A DNA stretch of 11,684 nucleotides from an uncultured Collinsella sp. (GCA_958433005.1 CAUAWV010000052.1:1-11684); one strand, 5' to 3'; numbered from the stretch's first letter, positions 1-6,486 are shown. Notes: generated by a model from the sequence alone, not told the origin. Program-made: numbers and translations.

Positions 1-8
1 CACGCAAA

Positions 9-31
9 GGAAAGCACTTAATGTGCTTTCC
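9..31. repeat. Perfect 9-bp hairpin at window start
   Basis: GGAAAGCAC (9-17) and GTGCTTTCC (23-31) form a perfect stem around the loop TTAAT. An outer CGCAA (3-7) can pair with TTGCG (35-39) across a small internal loop. No T-tract follows in either direction. It could be the 3' hairpin of a gene lying left of the window. The stretch 40-100 between it and the transporter promoter shows nothing else recognisable. Confidence 0.4.
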
Positions 32-103
32 GTCTTGCGCAGGACTGTAGAGCAGGAAACTTAATTACGCGCCGCTCCCCGCCCGCGCCGGGCAACCCCA
101 ACC

Positions 104-132
104 TTGTGCTCCATCAAGGTAAAGTGTATGAT
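104..132 (+). promoter_or_regulatory. Candidate promoter of the amino acid importer operon
   Basis: TTGTGC (104-109) and TATGAT (127-132, five of six matches to the -10 consensus) are separated by 17 bases. This would start transcription near base 139 and leave about 50 bases of leader before the ATG at 189. The -35 is weak, so an activator or relief of a repressor may matter. The spacer contains one arm of the inverted repeat at 117-160. Confidence 0.45.
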
Positions 133-160
133 TCTGGACGTTACATGACTCACTTTACCT
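117..160. promoter_or_regulatory. Inverted repeat AGGTAAAGTG, probable operator
   Basis: AGGTAAAGTG (117-126) recurs exactly inverted as CACTTTACCT (151-160), 24 bases apart. A shorter direct copy of its end, TAAAGTG, lies at 164-170. The left arm fills the last ten bases of the -35/-10 spacer and the right arm lies just after the predicted transcription start. This is a typical arrangement for two repressor-bound half-sites, though the RNA could also fold into a 10-bp hairpin. The regulator is unknown. Confidence 0.45.
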
Positions 161-188
161 AACTAAAGTGCTATCGAGGGGGAATACC

Positions 189-1049
189 ATGAATAGCGAT
201 ATGTCTCGTCGTCAGTTTGTTGGTCTAGCCGGTTCGCTTGCCACGGTGCTCGGCCTTGGTCTTGTCGGCTGCGGCGGTGGTGCCGGCAAGGGCTCCGCTG
301 CTGGTTCTGCCGCGGCCAAGGATGTGAAGGGCGCCGCGGAGTCCAAGAAGCTCGTGGTGGGCTTTGACAAGTCCTACCCTCCGTACGGCTTTGTGGGCGA
401 TGACGGCGAGTACACGGGCTTTGACCTTGACCTTGCCAAGGCCGTTGCCGATAAGCAGGGCTGGGAGGTCAAATACGAGGCCATCGACTGGGACGCCAAG
501 GATACGCTGCTTAACTCAGGCGCCATCAACTGCATCTGGAACGGCTTTACCATGGAGGGCCGCGAGGACGACTACACGTTCTCCGAGCCGTATATGCTCA
601 ACGAGCAGGTGTTGGTGGTCAAGAAGGACGCGGGTATCAAGAGCTGGGACGATCTTGCCGGCAAGACCGTGATTACCCAGACTGATTCCGCTGCGCAGGA
701 TGTGCTCGAGGGCGACCAGAAGGATCTGGCCGCGACGTTTGCCACGCTCGATACCATCGGTGAGTACAACACGGCGTTTATGCAGCTCGAGAGTGGTGCG
801 GTCGATGCCGTTGCCTGTGACCTCTCGATCGCTCAGTATCAGCTGGCCGCCAAGCCCGATGCCTATACGCAGCTCGACAAGCCGCTGTCCAGCGAACACT
901 ACGCCGTCGGCTTTAAGAAGGGCGACAGCAAGTCGGCCGACGCCGTGACCGAGTCGCTCAAGGCGCTCTATGAGGACGGTACGGTCAAGGACCTGTGCGA
1001 TAAGTATTCAAGCTATGGTCTTTCCTTCGACAACTGGGTGCTCAAATAG
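189..1049 (+). CDS. Polar amino acid ABC transporter substrate-binding lipoprotein
   Basis: This 286-residue extracytoplasmic solute-binding protein (SBP_bac_3 family) captures a polar amino acid outside the cell and delivers it to the permease encoded downstream. The N-terminus has a twin-arginine-like motif SRRQFV (6-11), a hydrophobic stretch and a lipobox LVGC with Cys28 as the lipidation site. A Gly/Ala/Ser-rich tether runs to about residue 50. The mature domain carries the usual ligand motifs: PPYGF (64-68), GFDLDLAKAV (77-86), Arg125 in TMEGRED as the expected carboxylate ligand, and Asp211 in ACDLSIA as the expected amino-group ligand. The ATG at 189 was chosen because GAGGGGG (176-182) sits just upstream; the frame is also open from a GTG at 168, but that start would put seven extra residues before the signal peptide. 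The exact amino acid (glutamine, cystine, histidine and so on) cannot be read from the sequence. Probable operon with the next two genes. Confidence 0.92.
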   Translation: MNSDMSRRQFVGLAGSLATVLGLGLVGCGGGAGKGSAAGSAAAKDVKGAAESKKLVVGFDKSYPPYGFVGDDGEYTGFDLDLAKAVADKQGWEVKYEAIDWDAKDTLLNSGAINCIWNGFTMEGREDDYTFSEPYMLNEQVLVVKKDAGIKSWDDLAGKTVITQTDSAAQDVLEGDQKDLAATFATLDTIGEYNTAFMQLESGAVDAVACDLSIAQYQLAAKPDAYTQLDKPLSSEHYAVGFKKGDSKSADAVTESLKALYEDGTVKDLCDKYSSYGLSFDNWVLK

Positions 1050-1053
1050 CGGC

Positions 1054-1148
1054 TTTCCCAGGCACCCGATTTTGCCGTTCAAACCGTCGCTTGCGTACAT
1101 TTAGTACGCGGCGCTCCTCTTTCACGGCAAACTCGGGCACCTGGAAAA
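1054..1148. repeat. Long nested palindrome between binding protein and permease
   Basis: A left arm (1054-1077) and right arm (1125-1148), 24 bases each, are reverse complements except for a few positions. Shared blocks are CCAGG, CCCGA and TTGCCG. Inside lies a second hairpin, GCGTAC (1093-1098) and GTACGC (1104-1109), around the loop ATTTA. Together they could fold into a rod of about 95 bases that takes up most of the 110-base intergenic space. No T-tract follows. In binding-protein operons such palindromes often stabilise the upstream mRNA or cut down readthrough, giving more binding protein than permease. The length and nesting also fit a dispersed palindromic repeat or small MITE. Confidence 0.75.
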
Positions 1149-1199
1149 CCCGCTTTAGCATTGGGTTCGCTGTTCCGTTACTGTGAAAGAGAGCTTGGG

Positions 1200-1853
1200 T
1201 TGTCTATTCAGGTCATGATGCAGATGCTTGGCCAGGGATTCTTGGTCAGCTTGCAGCTGTTTGTGCTGACGTTGCTCGGGTCGATTCCGCTGGGAATTCC
1301 CGTGGCGTTTATGCGCATGAGCAAAATTGCGCCGCTTCGCTGGATCGCGCGCATCTATATTTCGGTCATGCGCGGCACGCCGCTCATGCTACAGATGTTT
1401 GCCATCTACTTCGCTCCGTACTACGTGTTCGGCATCTCGCTCACGCCCGATTCCAAGTGGACGGCGTGCGTTGTGGCGTTCATCATCAACTACGCCGGCT
1501 ACTTTGCCGAGATCTATCGCTCGGGCCTGCAGTCGATTCCGCGCGGTCAATATGAGGCCGCCGAGGTGCTGGGCTACTCGCGTCTGCAGACGTTTCTGTA
1601 TATCGTGATGCCGCAGGTCGCCAAGCGTATTCTGCCGGCGATGGGCAACGAGATCATCACACTGGTCAAGGACACGTCGCTGGCGTTTGCCATTGGCGTG
1701 GGTGAGATGTTCTCGACCGCCAAGGCGCTGGTCGCCTCGCAGGTGAGCATGGTGCCGTTTGCGATTGCGGCGTTGATCTACTGGGTCTTTAACTTTGTGG
1801 TCGAGATGCTGCTGGGCGCTGCCGAAAAGAAGCTGGACTATTATCATGACTAA
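1200..1853 (+). CDS. Polar amino acid ABC transporter permease
   Basis: This is the integral membrane subunit of the importer, HisM/GlnP type. It has several hydrophobic segments, the first beginning in FLVSLQLFVLTLLG. The cytoplasmic EAA loop that docks onto the ATPase is clear in SGLQSIPRGQYEAAEVLGYS, followed by the conserved MPQVAKRILPAMGNE. The start is uncertain. The frame is open from TTG 1161, which has no ribosome site. TTG 1200 has AAAGAGAG (1185-1192) about seven bases ahead and is chosen here, giving 217 residues, normal for the family. ATG 1215 and ATG 1218 are alternatives with poor spacing. The stop at 1853 overlaps the ATPase start by eight bases, so the two genes are translationally coupled. 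One permease gene suggests a homodimer in the membrane. Confidence 0.88.
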   Translation: MSIQVMMQMLGQGFLVSLQLFVLTLLGSIPLGIPVAFMRMSKIAPLRWIARIYISVMRGTPLMLQMFAIYFAPYYVFGISLTPDSKWTACVVAFIINYAGYFAEIYRSGLQSIPRGQYEAAEVLGYSRLQTFLYIVMPQVAKRILPAMGNEIITLVKDTSLAFAIGVGEMFSTAKALVASQVSMVPFAIAALIYWVFNFVVEMLLGAAEKKLDYYHD

Positions 1854-2610
1854 CTCAGTGATGAAAATCGAAAGCGCGCGTAAGGCGTTTGGCGGCAATG
1901 AGGTGCTCAAGGATATCTCACTCGAGGTAAAGCGTGGCGAGGTCGTGGCGATTATCGGACCTTCGGGCGGCGGTAAGTCTACGCTGCTGCGGTGTGCCAC
2001 GCTGCTCGAGACACTCGACGGAGGCTCTCTCTCGTTTGGCGACCTTGCCGTTGCGACGGACGCGGGGCCGGGTGCGGTCTATGCGAAAGGCGACGTGCCC
2101 AAACAGGCGCGCTCGCGGTTTGGTCTGGTGTTCCAGAACTACAATCTGTTCCCGCACTATACGGTGATGAAAAACATCATCGACGCGCCGATCCGCGTGC
2201 TTAAGCGCCCGCGCGAGCAGGCGGAGGCGCGTGCGCGTGAGTTGATCGCGCAGATGGGGCTTACGGGCAACGAGAACAAGGTGCCGTGTGAGCTTTCGGG
2301 CGGTCAGCAGCAGCGCGTGAGTATTGCTCGCGCCCTGGCGCTCGATCCGGAAATCTTATTCTTTGACGAGCCGACCTCGGCACTCGATCCCGAGCTGACG
2401 GCCGAGGTGCTGCGTGTCATTAAGGACCTGGCGGCGCAGAATATGACGATGGTAATCGTGACCCACGCGATGCAATTTGCGCGCGATGTTGCCGACCACG
2501 TGGTCTTTATGGACGGCGGTCGCATTGTCGAGGAGGGATCTGCCGAACAGGTTATCGACCATCCGCGCGAGCAGCGCACGCGTGAGTTCTTGAGCCGTAT
2601 CGAGGGATAG
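1846..2610 (+). CDS. Polar amino acid ABC transporter ATP-binding protein
   Basis: This 254-residue ATPase (HisP/GlnQ type) powers the importer. All catalytic elements are present: Walker A GPSGGGKST (38-46), Q-loop FQNYNLFPH (96-104), signature LSGGQQQR (150-157), Walker B ILFFDEP (170-176) with Glu175 as the catalytic base, D-loop SALDP, and switch His207 in VTHA. The start ATG 1846 lies inside the end of the permease gene; ATG 1861 is an in-frame alternative. The insertion between the Walker A and the Q-loop (residues about 62-90, with GPGAVYAKGD) is a little longer than in many relatives and gives the protein its family-typical length. An intrinsic terminator follows 34 bases after the stop, so this is the last gene of the operon. 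Confidence 0.95.
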   Translation: MTNSVMKIESARKAFGGNEVLKDISLEVKRGEVVAIIGPSGGGKSTLLRCATLLETLDGGSLSFGDLAVATDAGPGAVYAKGDVPKQARSRFGLVFQNYNLFPHYTVMKNIIDAPIRVLKRPREQAEARARELIAQMGLTGNENKVPCELSGGQQQRVSIARALALDPEILFFDEPTSALDPELTAEVLRVIKDLAAQNMTMVIVTHAMQFARDVADHVVFMDGGRIVEEGSAEQVIDHPREQRTREFLSRIEG

Positions 2611-2643
2611 GCTCAGGTATTTACTCAACTATTAATTGAGGCG

Positions 2644-2684
2644 AAGCCGCCACAGGTCTTACGGTCTGTGGCGGCTTTTTGTTT
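2644..2684 (+). terminator. Intrinsic terminator of the ABC importer operon
   Basis: GCCGCCACAG (2646-2655) pairs perfectly with CTGTGGCGGC (2666-2675), extended by AA/TT, and is followed by TTTTTGTTT. This is a textbook rho-independent terminator on the plus strand. Confidence 0.93.
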
Positions 2685-2717
2685 ACATCGACGGGGTTCA
2701 ATAATTGCCCCACAAGC

Positions 2718-2746
2718 TTGTCTCTTCCTCTCGCCGCCTGTATTCA
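2718..2746 (+). promoter_or_regulatory. Weak candidate promoter ahead of the EF-G2 gene
   Basis: TTGTCT (2718-2723) and TATTCA (2741-2746) are 17 bases apart, each matching consensus only partly. If used, the leader would be about 170 bases. That leader contains small hairpins such as GTCGGC/GCCGAC near 2820-2837. The interval 2685-2920 otherwise holds no gene I can support. The EF-G2 frame stays open upstream to a TTG at 2810, but that TTG has no convincing support as a start. Confidence 0.25.
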
Positions 2747-2908
2747 TACGTGTGCCGAAAGGTATGCATGGACAGCCGTCCGTGAGGGTAGGGTGGTGGC
2801 ATAGGACATTTGGAGGGTGAGTCGGCTCGGCTGCCGACCATGCTGCTCCCGGGACGGCACCGACCGCGAACTCTCCCCGTTGGCGTCGCGCATTGCGCGC
2901 GGCCCTGC

Positions 2909-2916
2909 AAGGAGGT
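2909..2916 (+). promoter_or_regulatory. Strong ribosome binding site deciding the EF-G2 start
   Basis: AAGGAGGT lies five bases before the ATG at 2921. It is the best Shine-Dalgarno match in the window and overrides the upstream in-frame TTG at 2810. Confidence 0.85.
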
Positions 2917-2920
2917 CATC

Positions 2921-4996
2921 ATGGGTGCTCCCAAGACCGGTAACGTAAGGAACGTGGTGCTCGTAGGCCAAGGCGGGGTGGGCAAGACTTCACTCGCCGA
3001 GGCCATGCTCCACCTTTCCGGCAAGACCGCCCGCCTGGGCGGCCACGACGGCACCAAGCCCACGCTCGACTATGACCCCGAAGAGGTCAAGCGTGCATTT
3101 TCTATCTCGACGACCATCGCGCCGATCGACTGGAAGGGCGCGCGCATCAATGTGCTCGATGCCCCGTGCTACCCCGATTTTATCGGCGACGCCTTTGCCG
3201 CGATGAGCGTCTGCGAGACGGCTCTGTTTGTGGTCGACGCCGAGGCCGGCCCGCAGCCTACGACGGTTAAGCTCTGGTATGCCGCCGAGGACCTACGCCT
3301 GGCACGCGCGGTGTTCGTAAACCGCCTGTCGCGCTCCGAGGCCAGCTTTGCGACCACGATGGACCTGCTGCAGGAGCGCTTTGGCACGCGCCTGGGCGCC
3401 GTGACCCTTCCCTGGGGCGAGGGCGAGGACTTTGACGGCATCATCGACCTGGTGCGCATGAAGGCGCGCCACTGCAACGGCGCCGAGGCCGTTGAGTCGG
3501 AGATTCCCGATGAGTATCGTGCCCAGGCCGAGGAGGCCCATGACCATCTGTGCGAGCTGGTGGCCGAGGCTGACGACGAGCTGATGATGAAATACCTGGA
3601 AGGCGAGGAGACGCTGACGCAGGAGGAGCTTGAAGGCCTGCTGTCTAAGGCGATCGCCGAGCGCATCTTTGTGCCGGTCTTTGCGGGCGATTGCATTAAG
3701 GAGCAGGGCGTCAACTCGCTGATGGACGACATCGCCACGTACTTCCCGGCGCCGACCGACTACGGCGAGATGCCGCTCATCGACGGTGATTCGCTTAAGA
3801 TTTCGAGTGACGATGACCGTCCGGTGGCGTTTGTGTTTAAGACGCTGGCCGATCCGCAGCAGGGCCGCATCAGCTTTATCAAGGTGCTGACGGGCACGCT
3901 TGAGCCGGGTCTTGAGTTGGTCAACGCGCGTACCCGCAAGAGCGATCGTTTGGCTCACCTGTATGTGATGTGCGGCCGCGACATGACCGAGGTCGGTCAC
4001 GCCTATGCCGGCGACATTATCGTGGCGCCAAAGTTGGCGGCAGAGACGGGTGACACGCTCTCCATTACCGGTAAGGTCGAGGCAGCGGCGTTTAAGTTCC
4101 CCAACTCGCAGTACCGCATTGCCATCGAGGCCGAGAACCGCGGCGACGAGGAGAAGCTCTACACGTTTATCGAGAAGGCGTGCAAGGCTGATCCGACCAT
4201 GAGCATCGATCGTGACGAGGAGACGGGCCAGACTATCATCTCCGCCGTGGGTGAGGCGCAGGTTTCGGTGCTGCTCAACCGTTTGGAGGATCGCACCAAG
4301 GTCGCCGCCAAGAGCGTGCCGATCCGCATTCCGTATCGCGAGACCATCCGCCGCACGGCGAGCGCCCAGGGTCGCCACAAGAAGCAGACCGGCGGCGCCG
4401 GTCAGTACGGCGACTGCTGGCTGCGCGTGGAGCCGCTCATTGGGCCCGACGGCACGAGCGACGGCTATGAGTTCGTGGACGAGGTCGTGGGTGGCCGCAT
4501 CCCGCGCTCGCTGATTCCCGCCGTGGACAAGGGCGTCCAGGAGACCATGAAGGACGGTATTATTGCCGGCTACCCGCTCACGGGCATTCGCGTGGCTGTG
4601 TACGACGGCTCGTATCACAGCGTCGACTCCAACGAGATGGCGTTCCGCGCGGCGGCTCGCATCGGCCTGCGCAAGGCATGCGCCGATGCCGACCCGGTGG
4701 TGCTGGAGCCCATCGAGGAAATCACGGTGACGATCCCCGAGAGCTACGCCGGCGCCGTGATGGGCGACATCTCGGCCTCGCGCGGTCGCGTGACGGGCAT
4801 GGAGACCGATGAGCGCGGAGACACCGTGGTCATCGCTCAAGCGCCGCTGGCCGAGCTGACGGATTACTCGACGCGTCTGCGCTCCATCACGCGCGGCACG
4901 GGCGACTTTACCATGAAGCCCGCCGGCTACGAGCAGGTTCCCTATGACGTTCAGGCCAAACTGGTCGAGCGCTATGAGGAGAGCCGCGCCAAGTAG
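2921..4996 (+). CDS. fusA2: Elongation factor G-like GTPase (EF-G2 type)
   Basis: This 691-residue, five-domain translational GTPase is close to the length of housekeeping EF-G. Domain I carries G1 GQGGVGKTS (16-24) in place of the canonical AHxDAGKTT. The G3 site reads DAPCYPDF (80-87) instead of DTPGHVDF, so the invariant Gly is Cys83 and the catalytic His is Tyr84. G4 reads NRLS (134-137) instead of NKxD. Domain IV is well conserved, with GRHKKQTGGAGQYG (484-497) and IPRSLIPAVDKGVQETM, and the C-terminal domain includes the ISASRGRVTGME segment. Such changes mark the EF-G2 paralogues (mycobacterial FusA2 is the known example), which generally do not replace EF-G in translocation. The role is therefore inferred to be ribosome-linked but specialised. 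The gene is monocistronic between two terminators. The symbol follows the paralogue class and is not an experimental assignment. Confidence 0.85.
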   Translation: MGAPKTGNVRNVVLVGQGGVGKTSLAEAMLHLSGKTARLGGHDGTKPTLDYDPEEVKRAFSISTTIAPIDWKGARINVLDAPCYPDFIGDAFAAMSVCETALFVVDAEAGPQPTTVKLWYAAEDLRLARAVFVNRLSRSEASFATTMDLLQERFGTRLGAVTLPWGEGEDFDGIIDLVRMKARHCNGAEAVESEIPDEYRAQAEEAHDHLCELVAEADDELMMKYLEGEETLTQEELEGLLSKAIAERIFVPVFAGDCIKEQGVNSLMDDIATYFPAPTDYGEMPLIDGDSLKISSDDDRPVAFVFKTLADPQQGRISFIKVLTGTLEPGLELVNARTRKSDRLAHLYVMCGRDMTEVGHAYAGDIIVAPKLAAETGDTLSITGKVEAAAFKFPNSQYRIAIEAENRGDEEKLYTFIEKACKADPTMSIDRDEETGQTIISAVGEAQVSVLLNRLEDRTKVAAKSVPIRIPYRETIRRTASAQGRHKKQTGGAGQYGDCWLRVEPLIGPDGTSDGYEFVDEVVGGRIPRSLIPAVDKGVQETMKDGIIAGYPLTGIRVAVYDGSYHSVDSNEMAFRAAARIGLRKACADADPVVLEPIEEITVTIPESYAGAVMGDISASRGRVTGMETDERGDTVVIAQAPLAELTDYSTRLRSITRGTGDFTMKPAGYEQVPYDVQAKLVERYEESRAK

Positions 4997-5030
4997 CGTG
5001 GGACTTTGCCTGCAACATACATGCCGATGC

Positions 5031-5066
5031 AAGGGCCGCTCCGGGTAATCCGGGGCGGCCCTTTTT
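5031..5066 (+). terminator. Intrinsic terminator after the EF-G2 gene
   Basis: GGGCCGCTCCGG (5033-5044) pairs with CCGGGGCGGCCC (5050-5061), with one G-T wobble and the loop GTAAT, followed by TTTTT. AA before the stem can extend the pairing. Read on the minus strand, the same hairpin is followed by TTGC, so it may also slow transcripts from the convergent nuclease gene. Confidence 0.93.
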
Positions 5067-5126
5067 GATCCCTGGGGGGGCGGAGGAAAACGGATCATTT
5101 TAGGTTTTGGGGCAGCTTGGTCGGCC

Positions 5127-6104
5127 CTAGTCCCCCGAGGCCTGGTTGCGGCCGGTGGCGTAGTCGATCTGCACGTGCGGCTGCAGATTGTAGCAATATA
5201 CGTGGAAGCAGAGGGCCTTGCCGTGGTCCTCGACCGATTGCGCCTCAAGGCGCACGCCGCGGCAGACGAGCTCCTCTTCGTTATACATGGGCGTGACGCG
5301 GTAGAGCACATGGTTGCCTGTGTCGTGGATGTAGTCGAGGATCTGCTCTTCAAACGGCAGCATGCCCGTTTCGTTGAGATAGCGCGTGCCGGTGAGCAGA
5401 TTCTTGCGGTTGGCGTTTTCGCCGCAGAGCGACCAGGCGATAAGGTGGCAGCGGTTGTAGAGGCTCTGACCCGGAATAAAGCCGTAGCGCTGCTGGTGCC
5501 ACCCGGCGGGATGGATACGCGAGATATCGCCGCGCTTGCCCTGACCGAGCGATTCGGGACCCACGCAGGCGAGTGCCTTGCGGGTGCGGCCCAGGCTATC
5601 GAGCTTGGAGAACTTCTTAAAGCAGCCCTCTTCGGTAGCTCGCTCGTATTCGTCGAGCGTGAATGATGGCGTGCCCAACGGGTGCGTGCTGTCGGCGCGA
5701 AGGGCAACGTAGGGGTTGCCGGCGTAGTCGGGAATGCTGCTGAGATATACGCCGCGGGCGCGGTCGAGATCGGGGTTTTCGACCTCGTCGATGGGGGTGA
5801 CGTTTGAAGAGGCATCGTCAGCGGTGTCGGTCGTGGCGGATTCAGAGCCATCGCCGGAGTCCTGATCATCTTCGGAGTCCGTGGAGCTCGCTGTTCCCGA
5901 TTCGAGCCGGGCGACCAAGTCCGCTTCGTCGTCGGTGCGGTTGGGGCTCTCGCTTTGCTTCTCGGCCAGAGCAGCCGCCTGCTCATCGCTTTGCGGCGAG
6001 AGCAGCTTGGGCGCTCCGTCGAGCGACCCTGTGAACAGCGCAAACCCCAGCACCACGGCGGTGCCGATGGAAAGTACTTGCTTGTAGGCGGACTTGCGCG
6101 ACAT
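5127..6104 (-). CDS. Exported DNA/RNA non-specific endonuclease (EndA/NUC2 type)
   Basis: This 325-residue protein would be exported and cut DNA or RNA without sequence preference, for nutrient nucleotides or defence against extracellular DNA. Residues 1-8 are basic and 11-27 hydrophobic, forming a signal peptide or membrane anchor with no lipobox. Residues about 36-106 are a low-complexity Ser/Thr/Asp/Glu-rich spacer. The catalytic domain (about 112-320) matches the Endonuclea_NS_2 family: YNRCHLIA (216-223) with His220 as general base, then NLLTGTRYLN (235-244) where Asn235 and Asn244 correspond in spacing to the metal-site asparagines of pneumococcal EndA. Family-typical GMLPFE, VLYRVTP, SVEDHG and IDYATG follow. 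AGGAG lies just ahead of the ATG at 6104. It is convergent with the EF-G2 gene and has no partner gene. The substrate in vivo is unknown. Confidence 0.88.
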   Translation of the reverse strand: MSRKSAYKQVLSIGTAVVLGFALFTGSLDGAPKLLSPQSDEQAAALAEKQSESPNRTDDEADLVARLESGTASSTDSEDDQDSGDGSESATTDTADDASSNVTPIDEVENPDLDRARGVYLSSIPDYAGNPYVALRADSTHPLGTPSFTLDEYERATEEGCFKKFSKLDSLGRTRKALACVGPESLGQGKRGDISRIHPAGWHQQRYGFIPGQSLYNRCHLIAWSLCGENANRKNLLTGTRYLNETGMLPFEEQILDYIHDTGNHVLYRVTPMYNEEELVCRGVRLEAQSVEDHGKALCFHVYCYNLQPHVQIDYATGRNQASGD

Positions 6105-6111
6105 TGAGGCT

Positions 6112-6148
6112 CCTGGCTAGACGGTTCGGAATCTACCAGTCTAGCAGG
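6112..6148. promoter_or_regulatory. Inverted repeat upstream of the nuclease gene
   Basis: CCTGGCTAGAC (6112-6122) and GTCTAGCAGG (6139-6148) are reverse complements apart from one extra G. Read on the minus strand, the region contains -10-like TAGACT and TAGATT but no convincing -35. The left arm also includes the ribosome site of the nuclease gene, so the repeat could act as an operator or as a hairpin that hides that site. Confidence 0.4.
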
Positions 6149-6269
6149 AGACGCCGCGGGCAGTTTTGCCGAACAGATTCTTAAAGATTGGGGAGGCGCG
6201 CTATCGGTCCATTTGTCCTAGAAGGGACTGCGATGGTTGGGATGTGCGGGGCTATTCGACGTTTCCCAA

Positions 6270-6310
6270 GATAAAACCTACCAAAATAAACCAGTCCCTT
6301 TTTGGCAGGT
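6270..6310 (+). repeat. 41-base dispersed repeat, copy A
   Basis: Bases 6270-6310 match 9523-9483 on the opposite strand at 37 of 41 positions. The first 23 bases are identical and both copies end in TTGGCAGGT. Copy A has changes that break the perfect CCTGCC/GGCAGG hairpin seen in copy B, but CCTACC can still pair with GGCAGG with one mismatch. It lies in non-coding DNA, which points to a repeated intergenic element. Confidence 0.75.
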
Positions 6311-6383
6311 CAGTTAACGCAGTTCAGGTTGAGTACGCGCGAGCGAGCAGGTTCCGGGTGCGGCAAGGCGACGTGAAACAAGC

Positions 6384-6486
6384 GGGCGCTGACCTTTTGG
6401 TCGCGCCCGTGCAGCTGAACGTCAGATTGCCGTGCCCGGGGCCTGCGCAGCGCCGAGCGGTTACGCCGTTTGTAAAACGGCGTAAC
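6384..6486 (-). repeat. Post-stop structured element downstream of larE (copy L)
   Basis: Read in the larE direction it starts at the base after the TAA. First comes a perfect 12-bp hairpin, GTTACGCCGTTT (6486-6475) with AAACGGCGTAAC (6471-6460) and the loop TAC. A 45-base middle follows with a conserved CAATCTGACGTTCA. Last comes hairpin 2, GGGCGC-GACC/GGTC-A-GCGCCC (6408-6384) with loop AAAA and one bulged A, followed by GCTTGTTT, which resembles a terminator tail. A second copy follows glmS at 11586-11684. The two differ by 19 substitutions and one gap over about 98 bases, and both differing base pairs in hairpin 1 are compensated. Confidence 0.8.

Larger units (their letters stand above)
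6105..6486. other. Gene-free interval between nuclease and larE
   Basis: These 382 bases separate the start of the nuclease gene from the end of larE, both on the minus strand. They hold, left to right, the inverted repeat at 6112-6148, about 120 bases in which I see nothing (6149-6269), one copy of a 41-base dispersed repeat (6270-6310), about 70 unremarkable bases, and the post-stop element of larE (6384-6486). A plus-strand frame from TTG 6166 crosses this interval, but it has no ribosome site, no recognisable protein and runs through both repeats, so it is not called. Confidence 0.7.

Noticed and set aside
133..188. T-box or other amino acid riboswitch before the importer operon
   Set aside because: The leader is about 50 bases and has no T-box bulge sequence. 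The inverted repeat is better explained as an operator.
2810..2920. N-terminal extension of the EF-G2 protein from TTG 2810
   Set aside because: The ATG at 2921 has the strongest ribosome site in the window, and the extension (Arg/Pro/Cys-rich) resembles no EF-G N-terminus.
5074..5080. Run of seven G as a possible slippage or quadruplex site
   Set aside because: It lies between two convergent gene ends, is a single run and has no partner G-tracts arranged for a quadruplex.
5216..5460. Altered active site in the nuclease (NRCH instead of DRGH)
   Set aside because: As I recall, YNRCHLI with downstream NLLTGTRYLN is the common form in the Endonuclea_NS_2 family, so this is not a lost catalytic residue.
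3293..6043. 916-codon minus-strand open frame antisense to the EF-G2 gene
   Set aside because: It is a GC-rich shadow frame. The residues are Arg/Ala/Pro/His-rich with no family resemblance, and it overlaps two clear genes and a terminator.
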